Source of the DNA: JAWVYT01 sp046483065
GTDB lineage: Bacteria > Gemmatimonadota > Gemmatimonadetes > Longimicrobiales > RSA9
Direction of reading: 5' to 3'
NCBI GenBank assembly: GCA_046483065.1
Contig: JAWODW010000044.1
Coordinates: 147,029 to 211,028, forward strand
DNA: 64,000 nucleotides
Of this stretch, positions 26,631-37,118 are shown piece by piece. The notes beneath the pieces were generated by a model that saw only the letters and a list, made by a program, of their open reading frames with translations, was not told the origin of the DNA and searched no databases. Position 1 is the stretch's first letter. Each line of letters begins with the position of its first letter. The translations under genes and the position numbers were made by a program.

Positions 26631-29588
26631 GTGAGATACAAGTGGGCGTGGGTGGCGCTGTTCGCGCTGTTGGGCGCGACACCGCTCGCCGCGCAAGAAG
26701 GCACCGTTCTAGGGCAGGTGTTGGACAGTTCGACGAACGAGCCCCTGACCGGTGTACAGGTGTACGTGGAGGGTACGAACCTGGGTGCTCTGACGAACGA
26801 GGATGGCCGGTACATGATCCGGCAGGTCCCGGCGGGGGAGCACGAGGTTCGGGCCGCGCTGATCGGGTATTCGACGGTCGGCGAGGATGTTACGGTGGTG
26901 GCGGGCGAGACGCTGACGCAGGACTTCCGTCTGCGCGAGTCGGCCATCGAGCTGGGCGCGGTGGTGGTTTCGGCCACGGGCCAGCAGCAGACGAAGCGAG
27001 AGATCGGCAGCTCGGTGGGCGTGATCCAGGTCGAGGACGTGGAGATGGCGCCGGTGAAGTCGTTCTCGGACCTTCTTCAGGGCCGGACACCGGGTCTGAC
27101 GGTGGTTCGTGCCGGCGGGACGAGTGGTGCCGGCTCACGGGTCCGGATCCGGGGCAGCAACAGCATGTCGCTGTCCAACGACCCGCTGTTGATCATCGAC
27201 GGTGTGCGGGTGGAGAATTCGCAGAGCTCGTTCGGGCTGTTTACGGGCGGTCAGACCACGTCGCGTCTGAACGATCTGAACCCGGATGACATCGAGAACA
27301 TCGAGGTGCTGAAAGGTCCGGCGGCGTCGGCGCTGTATGGTACGGCGGCGGCGAACGGCGTGATCCAGGTCACCACGCGGAAGGGTACGGCGGGCACGTC
27401 GAGCTGGAAGATGTGGACCGAGGGGAGCACCATGGCGCTGCCTCTGGAGTTCCCGGACAACGTGATGGCGGTGGACGGCTCGGGCCTGCCGTGCACGCTG
27501 CAGGATCAGGCGGCGGGCACGTGTACGGTGTCGGGCGACGTGCTGACATCGAACCCGCTGGAGGACGAGGCCGTGACGCCGTTCCGTGATGGAACGGGCT
27601 TCAAGTACGGCGCGAGCGTATCGGGTGGGAGCGATGACGCCACGTACTACATTTCGGCGGAGCGGGAGGAAGAGACCGGGATCCTGGAGGAGAACAGCCT
27701 CGAGCGGACGAACCTGCGAGCGAACGTGACGGGGTTCGTGAGCGAGGACCTGTCGGTGGGCGCGCGTGTCGGCTACACGGGGAGCGACATCCAGCTCCCG
27801 CAGAACGACAACAGCGCGCTCGGGATCCTGCCGAACGGGCTGACGGCGCCGCCGACGCCGTTCTACGTGGACAACTGGGACGGCTTCGGGCTGCCCCGTG
27901 ACTACCTGTTCGCCTGGGATCAGAACCAGGACCTGACCCGGCTGACGCTGTCGGGGAACGCGTCGTGGAACCCGCTCCCGTGGCTGTCCATGAACGGGAC
28001 GGCCGGTCTGGACCAAGTGAACCGGCACGACAACTCGCTGATCGATCCCAACGTCCTGATGCTGTTCGGTCCTCCGTTCAGCACCGGGTTCCGGGAGTCG
28101 TGGCGGGTGAACGATGAGAACCAGACGGCGAACGGGAACGCCACGATGACGTTCGACCTGCTGCCGGGGCTGGTTTCGGCCACGTCGTTCGGCATGCAGT
28201 ACAACCGTGCGAAGACGCACGCGATCTACGCGTTCGGCTCCGGCATCACGCCGGGCACGGGCTCGCTCTCGGGCGCCAGCACGGGCTACGAGGCGGACGA
28301 GACGAACATCGAGAACGTGACGCTGGGCACGTACGTCCAGGAGCGGCTCACGTGGCGGGACCGGATCTACCTGACCGGTGCGCTACGGGGCGACCGGAAC
28401 AGCGCGTTCGGGACCAACCTGGGCTGGGTGTGGTACCCGGCCGTGAGCGGGTCCTGGATCGTGAGCGAAGAGGACTTCTTCCCGGACACCGACGTGCTGA
28501 GCAGCCTGCGGCTACGGGGTGCCTGGGGCCAGTCGGGTCTGCGGCCCACGTTCCGCCAGGCGCTTCAGTTCTTCGCCGGCGTGACGGCGGCTACGGTCAC
28601 GGGCGAGGTGCCCGGGTTCGTGATCGCCGGTGCCGGCAACCCGGACCTCGAGCCGGAGATCTCCACGGAGATGGAGCTCGGGCTGGAGGCGGACCTCCTG
28701 CGAGGTCGCGCGGGGCTGGAGCTGACGTGGTACAAGAAGAACTCGACCGACGCGCTGGTGGCCGTTCCGCTACCGCCGTCGTTCGGTGCCACGGCCACCC
28801 GGATGGAGAACATCGGGGAGATGGAGAACACGGGAGTCGAGGCGGCGCTCAACGTGACGCCGGTCTCCACGCGTGACGTGAACTGGGACTTCCGGGTCTC
28901 GCTGGCCACGAACGACAACGAGGTGACGAGCCTCGGCGGCGCGGAGCCCATTATCTTCGGGCTGCTGGGCAGCACGCAGCGGCACCAGGTGGGGCACCCG
29001 GCCGGCTCGTACTTCCAGCGGCCCATCGAGAGCTTCGAGGACGCCAACGGCGACGGGATCATCGAGGCGTCGGAAGTGGTGATCGGGGACTCGGCCACGT
29101 ACGTGGGGCAGCCGTTCCCGACCGCGGAGATGACCGCGTCGTCCACGCTCGACCTCTGGAATATGCTCCAGCTGTCGGCGCTCGTGGACTACAAGAGCGG
29201 TCACCAGATCTTCAATGCCACCATGTGGGACCGGTGCGATGCCGGTGTCTGCGAGGAGCGCTACATCGCCGGCGCCTCACTCGAGGACCAGGCGCGCTGG
29301 GTGGCCTACGACGAGGCCAACACGGTGGCCGGATTCATCGAGGACGCCGACTTCGTCAAGCTGCGCGAGGTCTCCCTGACCATGCAGGTCCCGGAGACCG
29401 TGCGCGCCATGGTCGGCGCCAGCGACATGAGATTCACAGTGGCGGGCAACAACCTGGTCACGTGGACCGATTACAGCGGGTTCGAGCCCGAGGTGAACGG
29501 TGCCGGCCAGGACAACTACGCCACCTTCGACTTCCGGACGCTCCCGCCCCTGCGGATGTGGACGCTCCGGCTCGACGTTTCGTTCTGA
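26631..29588 (+). CDS. SusC/RagA-family TonB-linked outer-membrane transporter
   Basis: A 985-residue receptor of the SusC/RagA class, which takes up oligosaccharides, peptides or other large nutrients with a SusD lid. The signal peptide (YKWAWVALFALLGATPLAAQ) is followed by a carboxypeptidase-like CnaB domain (GTVLGQVLDSSTNEPLTGVQVYVEGTNLGALTNEDGRY), then the plug (SFSDLLQGRTPGLTVV, RIRGSNSMSLSNDPLLIIDGVRV, NPDDIENIEVLKGPAASALYGTAAANGVI) and a long barrel. Two starts are possible: the GTG at 26631, preceded by AGGGAG, or the ATG at 26595. A five-codon leader ORF overlaps the GTG (see findings). SusD follows after 21 bp. No polysaccharide-degrading enzyme is nearby, so the ligand is unknown. 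Confidence 0.92.
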   Translation: MRYKWAWVALFALLGATPLAAQEGTVLGQVLDSSTNEPLTGVQVYVEGTNLGALTNEDGRYMIRQVPAGEHEVRAALIGYSTVGEDVTVVAGETLTQDFRLRESAIELGAVVVSATGQQQTKREIGSSVGVIQVEDVEMAPVKSFSDLLQGRTPGLTVVRAGGTSGAGSRVRIRGSNSMSLSNDPLLIIDGVRVENSQSSFGLFTGGQTTSRLNDLNPDDIENIEVLKGPAASALYGTAAANGVIQVTTRKGTAGTSSWKMWTEGSTMALPLEFPDNVMAVDGSGLPCTLQDQAAGTCTVSGDVLTSNPLEDEAVTPFRDGTGFKYGASVSGGSDDATYYISAEREEETGILEENSLERTNLRANVTGFVSEDLSVGARVGYTGSDIQLPQNDNSALGILPNGLTAPPTPFYVDNWDGFGLPRDYLFAWDQNQDLTRLTLSGNASWNPLPWLSMNGTAGLDQVNRHDNSLIDPNVLMLFGPPFSTGFRESWRVNDENQTANGNATMTFDLLPGLVSATSFGMQYNRAKTHAIYAFGSGITPGTGSLSGASTGYEADETNIENVTLGTYVQERLTWRDRIYLTGALRGDRNSAFGTNLGWVWYPAVSGSWIVSEEDFFPDTDVLSSLRLRGAWGQSGLRPTFRQALQFFAGVTAATVTGEVPGFVIAGAGNPDLEPEISTEMELGLEADLLRGRAGLELTWYKKNSTDALVAVPLPPSFGATATRMENIGEMENTGVEAALNVTPVSTRDVNWDFRVSLATNDNEVTSLGGAEPIIFGLLGSTQRHQVGHPAGSYFQRPIESFEDANGDGIIEASEVVIGDSATYVGQPFPTAEMTASSTLDLWNMLQLSALVDYKSGHQIFNATMWDRCDAGVCEERYIAGASLEDQARWVAYDEANTVAGFIEDADFVKLREVSLTMQVPETVRAMVGASDMRFTVAGNNLVTWTDYSGFEPEVNGAGQDNYATFDFRTLPPLRMWTLRLDVSF

Positions 29589-29609
29589 GGATGGGGTAAA
29601 AGGATGAGA

Positions 29610-30914
29610 ATGAATACAAAGGTATGGCTGCTCGCCCCGGCGCTCGCGCTGGCGGTGGCGGCCTGTGACGTGGACAGCCTGCTGGACGTCCCGGACCCCG
29701 ATGTGGTGTCGGTGCCGGTGGTGCAGGACCCGGAGAACCTGTCGGCGGTCAAGGCGGGTGCGATCCGTGAGTTCGCCCGGGCGGTCGGCGGGGTGCAGAA
29801 CAACGAAGGCGGGCAGATCCTGTACAGCGGCCTGTTCGCCGACGAGTACTATCACTCGGGCAGCTTCACGACCCGGCAGGAGGTGGATGCCCGGGACATC
29901 GCGGAAACCAACGCAGGGAACGGGACGGCGTTCTTCTGGCTCCAGCGGGCGCGGAACCACGCGGCGCTGGCGGCCCAGATGTTCGCTGAATCGGACGAGG
30001 CGGGCTCGGCGGATCACGCTGACGTGCTGGGGCTCGAAGGGTTCACCTACGTTCTCTTCGGTGAGAACTATTGCTCCGGCGTGCCCTTCAGCACGCTGCC
30101 CATCGCGGGTGAGACGGAGTACGGCGAACCGCTGAGCCGCACGGAGATGTTCAACCGTGCCATCGACCAGTTCGATGCCGCCCTGGGCATGGTATCCTCC
30201 GGGACCGAGGCCGACATGGCCCGGATCGGGAAGGCCCGGGCGCTGTTGAACCTGGGGCAGTACGGCCAGGCCGCGGCTCTGGTCTCGTCGATCCCGACCT
30301 CCTTCGGGCGGGACGTGGCCTATTCCGAGTCGGTCCAGGCTGCCTGGAACGCCGTCTGGAATCTGGTCAACGCCGAGAAGCGGTGGTCGGCGGCGGCGAG
30401 CGAAGGGACGAACGGGCTCCCGTTCGGGACCGACGCCCGCACCACCATCGCGTTCACCGGCCCCGGCTTCCGGGCCACGGTGGACCACTACGAGCAGCTC
30501 CGCTACGACACCCAGGGTGACGACGTGCCGCTGGCGACGGGCACCGAGGCACGCCTGATCGAGGCGGAGGACGCGCTCAACAACGGTCCCCGCGCCGATT
30601 TCTTCAGCATCCACAACGGGTTGCGGACGGCGGCCGGGCTGCCCACGCTGACAGACACGGGGCAGACGTTCGACGAGCTGGTGGACCTGCACTTCGAGGA
30701 GCGGGCCTACTGGCTGTGGCAGACGTCGCACCGGCTGGGCGACCTCCGGCGGCTCGTGCTGCAGTACGACCGCTCGCCCGCGGACGTGTACCCGGTCGGA
30801 GCTACGGTCCAGGGCGAGACCCGGGGCAACCAGCTGACGCTGCGGGTGCCGTTCGACGAGCGGACCAACCCGAGCTACGACGCTTCCGCCTGCGATCCCA
30901 CGCAGCCCGGTTGA
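29610..30914 (+). CDS. SusD/RagB-family nutrient-binding lipoprotein
   Basis: The partner of the SusC-like receptor: a surface lipoprotein (434 residues from this ATG) that binds the nutrient and closes over the barrel. The signal peptide ends in VAAC (lipobox). The mature N-terminus CDVDSLLDVPDPD and the TPR-like helices (FFWLQRARNHAALAAQMF, ADVLGLEGFTYVLFGENYCSGVPFS) are typical. The C-terminal part has FDELVDLHFEERAYWLWQTSHRLGDLRRL, the conserved ERA...R.GDLRR motif. The ATG at 29610 has a Shine-Dalgarno (AAAAGG) at normal spacing; the ATG 6 bp earlier sits too close to it. It forms an operon with the SusC gene. Confidence 0.92.
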   Translation: MNTKVWLLAPALALAVAACDVDSLLDVPDPDVVSVPVVQDPENLSAVKAGAIREFARAVGGVQNNEGGQILYSGLFADEYYHSGSFTTRQEVDARDIAETNAGNGTAFFWLQRARNHAALAAQMFAESDEAGSADHADVLGLEGFTYVLFGENYCSGVPFSTLPIAGETEYGEPLSRTEMFNRAIDQFDAALGMVSSGTEADMARIGKARALLNLGQYGQAAALVSSIPTSFGRDVAYSESVQAAWNAVWNLVNAEKRWSAAASEGTNGLPFGTDARTTIAFTGPGFRATVDHYEQLRYDTQGDDVPLATGTEARLIEAEDALNNGPRADFFSIHNGLRTAAGLPTLTDTGQTFDELVDLHFEERAYWLWQTSHRLGDLRRLVLQYDRSPADVYPVGATVQGETRGNQLTLRVPFDERTNPSYDASACDPTQPG

Positions 30915-30941
30915 GTCACGGCTGAACTGCCGCTGAGTCGC

Positions 30942-30959
30942 CCGGCCGGAGCCGGCCGG
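30942..30959. terminator. GC-rich hairpin between convergent susD-like and aminotransferase genes
   Basis: CCGGCCGGAGCCGGCCGG can fold as a 6-bp stem with loop GGAGCC. It is placed 28 bp after the SusD stop. The spacer to 31105 also holds a 15-bp direct repeat (CCCTGGCAGGTCGCA/CGG). Confidence 0.35.
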
Positions 30960-31105
30960 TGCGACCCCTGGCAGGGGTAGGCGAGACGGAGGGGCGTCGG
31001 TGGAGCGATCCGCCGGCGCCCTTTCCGCATCCGGGGCGCAGGCGCGGGAGCCCTGGCAGGTCGCACCCTGGCAGGTCGCGGAACAACCGGTGTGCGGCCC
31101 CGACC

Positions 31106-32389
31106 CTAGCCCTTCTCCGCCGCCAGCATCCCGTCGATCGCTTCGAACAGCCGGTCGAACTGCTCCGGCTCGTGGGCGGCGGTGGCGCACAGCCGGAGCC
31201 GGGCCATGCCCCGGGCCACGGCGGGGAATACCACGGCGGAGACGAAGACGCCGTCTGTGAGCATGCCCCGGGCCCAGCGGTAGGCCCGGAACTCGTCGCC
31301 GAGGATGACCGGCACCACGGGGGATTCGCACTCGCCCGAGTCCAGCCCCCGCTCCCGGACGCCCTCCTGGAGGATGGCCGTGTTGCGGCGCAGCCGCTCC
31401 ATGATGCTCGGGTCGTCCCGGAGCGTCCGGATCCCTGCCAGCGCCGCGGCGGCGTTGGCGGGGGTCAGGGCGGCGCTGAAGATGTAGGGTGCCGAGCCGT
31501 GCTGGACGTAGATCTTGAGGTCGCGTGCACCGGCCACGAACCCGCCGGAGCTCGGGATCCCCTTGGAGAGCGACCCGGTAATGATGTCGATGCGGCTCGG
31601 GTCCACGTCCTGGGCCTCGCAGGTGCCTCGCCCCGTCTCGCCGATGGCGCCGAGGGCGTGGGCCTCGTCCACCAGGAGGAACGCGCCGTACTTCTCCTTC
31701 AGCTCGATCATGTCGGCCAGCGGCGCCTGGTCGCCGTCCATGCTGAAGACGCCGTCCACGGCGATGAGCACCCGGTCGGCGCCCTTCTGGTCGGCCTGCT
31801 TCAGCCGCCGCTCCAGGTCGCCCATGTCGTTGTGGCGGAACGGTCGCATCTCCATCCCGGCCATCCGGCACCCGTCCTGGATGGAGGCGTGGGCGTAGCG
31901 GTCGAGGATCGCCCAGTCACCGGATCCGAAGAGCGACGTGATGACGCCCACGTTGGCGTCGTAGCCGGAGCTGAAGGCCGACGCGGCCTCCACGCCCAGG
32001 AAGTCGGCGAGCTCCGTCTCGAGCCGGTGGTGCAGGTCGAGGGTGCCGGTAAGGAGCCGGACGCCGCCGGTGGAGGTGCCGTACCGCCGGACGGCGGCCT
32101 GCACGGCGTCGTTGATCCGCGCATCGCCGATGAGCCCCAGGTAGCTGTACGACGAGAACATGAGCAGCTCCCGATCGAACGCCGAGGAGGTGGCGCCGGG
32201 CGTCTTCTGGAGCGGGAGCTGGTAGGTGTAGAGGGAGTGGGGCAGCCCCCGGTGGAACAGCTCGAACCACTGGTGCACGGCGTCGGTGTCCAGGAGCGAG
32301 CCCGGCTCGATGAGCTCGTCGACGGGGCGCCCGTCGAAGAAGCCGTCGAAGGGATCGCGGGTGTAGCCCGCGAGGGAGTCAGCGGACAC
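31106..32389 (-). CDS. Alpha-oxoamine synthase family PLP enzyme (BioF/KBL/serine palmitoyltransferase type)
   Basis: A PLP-dependent acyltransferase (427 residues from this start) that condenses an amino acid with an acyl-CoA or acyl-ACP. Family marks: FSSYSYLGL, GTSTGGVRLLTGT, ASAFSSGYDANVGVI, AVDGVFSMDGDQAPL, LVDEAHALGAIGETGRG, and the lysine loop GSLSKGIPSSGGFVAG. The long N-terminal extension (HQWFELFHRGLPHSLYTYQLPLQ) and the pairing with an oxidoreductase favour a serine palmitoyltransferase-like or CqsA-like role rather than biotin synthesis; bio genes are absent. A GTG at 32387-32389 overlaps the upstream stop by 11 bp and has AAGGT before it. A GTG at 32449 would overlap by 71 bp. 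The function is inferred. Confidence 0.82.
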   Translation of the reverse strand: MSADSLAGYTRDPFDGFFDGRPVDELIEPGSLLDTDAVHQWFELFHRGLPHSLYTYQLPLQKTPGATSSAFDRELLMFSSYSYLGLIGDARINDAVQAAVRRYGTSTGGVRLLTGTLDLHHRLETELADFLGVEAASAFSSGYDANVGVITSLFGSGDWAILDRYAHASIQDGCRMAGMEMRPFRHNDMGDLERRLKQADQKGADRVLIAVDGVFSMDGDQAPLADMIELKEKYGAFLLVDEAHALGAIGETGRGTCEAQDVDPSRIDIITGSLSKGIPSSGGFVAGARDLKIYVQHGSAPYIFSAALTPANAAAALAGIRTLRDDPSIMERLRRNTAILQEGVRERGLDSGECESPVVPVILGDEFRAYRWARGMLTDGVFVSAVVFPAVARGMARLRLCATAAHEPEQFDRLFEAIDGMLAAEKG

Positions 32390-33617
32390 GGAATCCGACC
32401 TTGATGGCTCCGTGGGCGTTCTTACCGAGGGCCGCTCGGATGGCGTCACGATACTCCTCCAGTTGGAACGTGTGGGTCAGCAGGTTGAATCGACCGAGGT
32501 CATCGCCGCGGATCAGGTCCAGTGCAGCGTCGAAGATGTCACGACTGCGGCCGTCGTGCATCACGGGCCCGTAGACCATGACGCCGGTCATCCGGATCTG
32601 CCGGTGCCATAGCCGGGTCAGGTCCACCTTCGCCACCGCCGCGGCGCCGGTCACCACGATCCGGCCGCCCTCCCGGGTCAGCGCCAGCGCGTCACGGATC
32701 GTGCCCGCTGACCCGACGGTGTCGTAGACCAGCGACGGGCCGCCCTCCACGAACATCGGCGCCATGCTGGGATCGAAGGTGTCGGCGTCCGGGAGCGACG
32801 ACGCCCACGCGTACAGCTCGTCGCGGCTCCGGAGCACCGTGTCGGCGCCCAGCCCCCGGGCCTTCTCGGCCTGGAAACCGTAGCGGGCCGAGACGGCGAT
32901 GCTGCCCTCCCAGCCGGTCCTCCGGAGCGTCCGGACCGTGAGGAGCCCGATGCTCCCGGCGCCCAGGACCAGCACCACGTCGTCGGGTACCGGCGGCTCC
33001 ATGAACACGCCCTTGGCCGCCGACGCATATGCGTCGGTGAGGACGGCTACCTCGTCGGGGAGGTCGCCCTGGGGGTGGAGCATGCTCTCGTGGGCCACCA
33101 TCTGGTCGCCCCAGCCGCCGCCCGTCAGCGGGCTGAACCCGGCGATGGAGCCGGTCCCGTCCGTGGCCCGACGGCACACGCCTACGTCGCCCCGTCGGCA
33201 CGCCGGGCACGGATCCAGCCCCTTCTGCTCGCACGCGAGCATGGGGTTCAGGATCACCCGGTCGCCCTCCGACCACCGGGTCACCGCCGGCCCCGTCGCC
33301 GTTACCGTGCCCACTACCTCGTGGCCGAAGGTGAACGGGTAGGCGCTGTACGGCTCGAGGGTGAACGAGTCGTGGGCCGTGATCACCCCGAGGTCGGTGC
33401 CGCAGATCCCGGTGAGCCGGGGCTCGAGCCGGACCCAGCGGTCGCCCGGCAGCGGGCGGCGGGCCACGTCGTCGAGCCGGACGAACCCCAGCGGCCCCGT
33501 CCCGATGGCGGGCAGTCGGCCGGACAGCGCCCGTGTCAGGACGTACCGTAGGGGGCGGTAGTGAAACCGGATTGCGCGCAACGCGATCGGGGATTCGGGG
33601 TGAGCAGGAATGGGCAA
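32379..33617 (-). CDS. Zinc-type medium-chain dehydrogenase/reductase
   Basis: A 412-residue MDR-family oxidoreductase. The catalytic zinc site is suggested by GICGTDLGVI (Cys) and FTFGHEVVGTV (Gly-His-Glu); the structural zinc loop by CEQKGLDPCPACRRGDVGVC. The Rossmann nucleotide loop is VLVLGAGSIGLLTVRTL, followed by LVYDTVGSAGTIRDALALTREGGRIVVTGA. The first 12 codons follow a TTG; a second TTG at 33581 lies directly before RAIRFHYRPLRYV and may be the true start. It overlaps the alpha-oxoamine synthase gene, so the two probably act in one pathway, perhaps reducing the 3-keto group made by the synthase. That link is inferred from position only. Confidence 0.85.
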   Translation of the reverse strand: MPIPAHPESPIALRAIRFHYRPLRYVLTRALSGRLPAIGTGPLGFVRLDDVARRPLPGDRWVRLEPRLTGICGTDLGVITAHDSFTLEPYSAYPFTFGHEVVGTVTATGPAVTRWSEGDRVILNPMLACEQKGLDPCPACRRGDVGVCRRATDGTGSIAGFSPLTGGGWGDQMVAHESMLHPQGDLPDEVAVLTDAYASAAKGVFMEPPVPDDVVLVLGAGSIGLLTVRTLRRTGWEGSIAVSARYGFQAEKARGLGADTVLRSRDELYAWASSLPDADTFDPSMAPMFVEGGPSLVYDTVGSAGTIRDALALTREGGRIVVTGAAAVAKVDLTRLWHRQIRMTGVMVYGPVMHDGRSRDIFDAALDLIRGDDLGRFNLLTHTFQLEEYRDAIRAALGKNAHGAIKVGFRVR

Positions 33618-33798
33618 GGTAGACGGCGGCCCGGCGGGTCACAACGGTGAGCGCGGAGGCGGCGCGACGGTGGGTCACCGAGCCGAGTGTACCAATACCG
33701 GCGCTATTCACGGGTTTTGTGACATTCGACGCGGACGGGAGCGCCGGGCGCTGCGAATCCGGCGACGACCCCGGAACCCGCCGGATCAACCCCGATCA

Positions 33799-33840
33799 AC
33801 TCCGCGTACGCTCCGCGCCTCCGCGTCTCCGCGGTTGAAC
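33799..33840. repeat. CTCCGCG-type dispersed repeat
   Basis: Successive units of CTCCGCG (as CTCCGCGTACG, CTCCGCGC, CTCCGCGTCTCCGCGG) ending in GTTGAAC, in the 240-bp spacer between the MDR and RidA-like genes. Similar copies occur at 46513-46551 (inverted) and 46773-46815. Confidence 0.8.
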
Positions 33841-33856
33841 CAGGCCTTTCCCTCGC

Positions 33857-34324
33857 TCAGTCCCCGACGTACGCGATGCACTCGATCTCGACGTTCGCGC
33901 CGAGGGCGAGGCCGCTGCCGGCCACGGTGGAGCGGGCCGGCGGGCTGCCGGGCCAGGCGGCGGCGTAGGCGTCGTTCATGGCGGTGTAGTCGTCCATGTC
34001 CACCAGGAAGACGGTGCATTTCACCACGTCGCCCAGGTCGGCGCCGCCGGCCTGGAGCACGGTCTCGAGGTTCGCCAGTGTCTGCCGCGTCTGCTCGGCC
34101 ACGTCGTCGCTGACCAGCTCGGTGGTGCCGGGCCGCGTCCCGACGGCGCCGGAGAGGAAGAGGAAGTCCCCGGCCCGGATCCCGGGGCTGAACGGGAGGT
34201 CGCCCAGCACCGCGGACTCGGGGGCGACGACGACGGGGGCATCGGCCTCGTCGCCGGCTTCGTCCATGGACTCCGCACAGCCTGCGGCGGCGAGGAGCGC
34301 GATCAGCAGGATACCGTATCTCAT
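33857..34324 (-). CDS. RidA-family protein exported as a lipoprotein
   Basis: A 155-residue protein with a signal peptide and lipobox AAGC (Cys16), then an acidic linker and a complete RidA (YjgF/YER057c/UK114) domain from about 40. Domain marks: PFSPGIRAGDFLFLSGAVG, TRQTLANLETVLQAGGADLGDVVKCTVFLVDMDDY, and at the end ARSTVAGSGLALGANVEIECIAY. The Arg of ARSTV and the Glu of EIECIA, which bind the imine substrate's carboxylate and water in RidA, are present. Cytoplasmic RidA hydrolyses reactive enamine/imines; a lipid-anchored periplasmic form is less common and its substrate is unknown. Confidence 0.88.
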   Translation of the reverse strand: MRYGILLIALLAAAGCAESMDEAGDEADAPVVVAPESAVLGDLPFSPGIRAGDFLFLSGAVGTRPGTTELVSDDVAEQTRQTLANLETVLQAGGADLGDVVKCTVFLVDMDDYTAMNDAYAAAWPGSPPARSTVAGSGLALGANVEIECIAYVGD

Positions 34325-34351
34325 GCGTTCTCCGGGTTCTCGAGAGTGGTG

Positions 34352-34873
34352 TTATCCGGTGGTGCCGAGCTCCGACCGCACCGCGTCCACGTACGTCCGG
34401 ATCGTGGCGTCGTGACCGAAGACATAGCGTGACATGAACCGGAAGAGCGGGTTGTGGATCTCGCCGTTCTCGGTGATGGTCAGCCGGGTGCCGCCCGCGT
34501 CGGGCTCGAGCTCGTACGTCCAGGCCCCGGCGAAGGGCAGGTCATGGTCGGCGATGCGGACCACCAGCCGCTCGGCGGAGTCGATGGCCACGGTCTCGAA
34601 CGTGAGGGTGCCGGACCCCAGCGACTCCCGCCAGGTCGGGCCGCCGTCGGCATCCTCCAGCCGGGTCACGGCCTCCACGTCGGGGCGCCAGGCCGGGAAC
34701 CGCTCCACGTCGATGAGGAGCGCCCAGACCCGGTCCGGCGGGGCGTCGATGTGCGCCGAGACCGTGGCGGTGTGGTGGACCGGAAGTCGGGTCCCGACGG
34801 CGGAGGCCACCAGCCCCAGCGCGAAGATCACGAGCAGGGCGATGAGCGGCCAGTGCCACCACCTGAGACGCAT
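34352..34873 (-). CDS. Membrane-anchored SRPBCC-fold protein
   Basis: A 173-residue protein. One N-terminal transmembrane helix (HWPLIALLVIFALGLVASAVG) precedes an SRPBCC (polyketide cyclase/START-like) domain: HHTATVSAHIDAPPDRVWALLIDVERFPAWRPDVEAV, then GTRLTITENGEIHNPLFRFMSRYVFGHDATIRTYVDAV at the end. Such domains bind hydrophobic ligands in a deep pocket; the ligand is unknown. The ATG at 34873 has AGGAG five bases upstream, so it is preferred to the GTG two codons earlier. It lies 27 bp upstream of the RidA-like gene and is probably in one operon with it. It diverges from ftsH. Confidence 0.82.
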   Translation of the reverse strand: MRLRWWHWPLIALLVIFALGLVASAVGTRLPVHHTATVSAHIDAPPDRVWALLIDVERFPAWRPDVEAVTRLEDADGGPTWRESLGSGTLTFETVAIDSAERLVVRIADHDLPFAGAWTYELEPDAGGTRLTITENGEIHNPLFRFMSRYVFGHDATIRTYVDAVRSELGTTG

Positions 34874-35008
34874 GGTCACTCCTGGAGTCGGGGTCGTCCC
34901 TGAAGGTGGGCCGCCGCCGCCGCGTCACGCAACGGGGGCCGGAGCTGGACGGCAGCTTCGCCGCGGCACCCTGGTGCCGGTACAAACCTTGCCGACCTAC
35001 CCTCCACA

Positions 35009-36997
<1,989 letters not shown>

Positions 36998-37118
36998 CCC
37001 TCGCGGCGGGGCGGGCCCGCCGGTCTTTCGGAACGTGCCCGCCGTCGGCGAGGGCCGGCAGCCCGGCGTTGGCATGTCCTTCGCAACAATGGACGTGTCC
37101 CAGTGTACCTACGCGACC

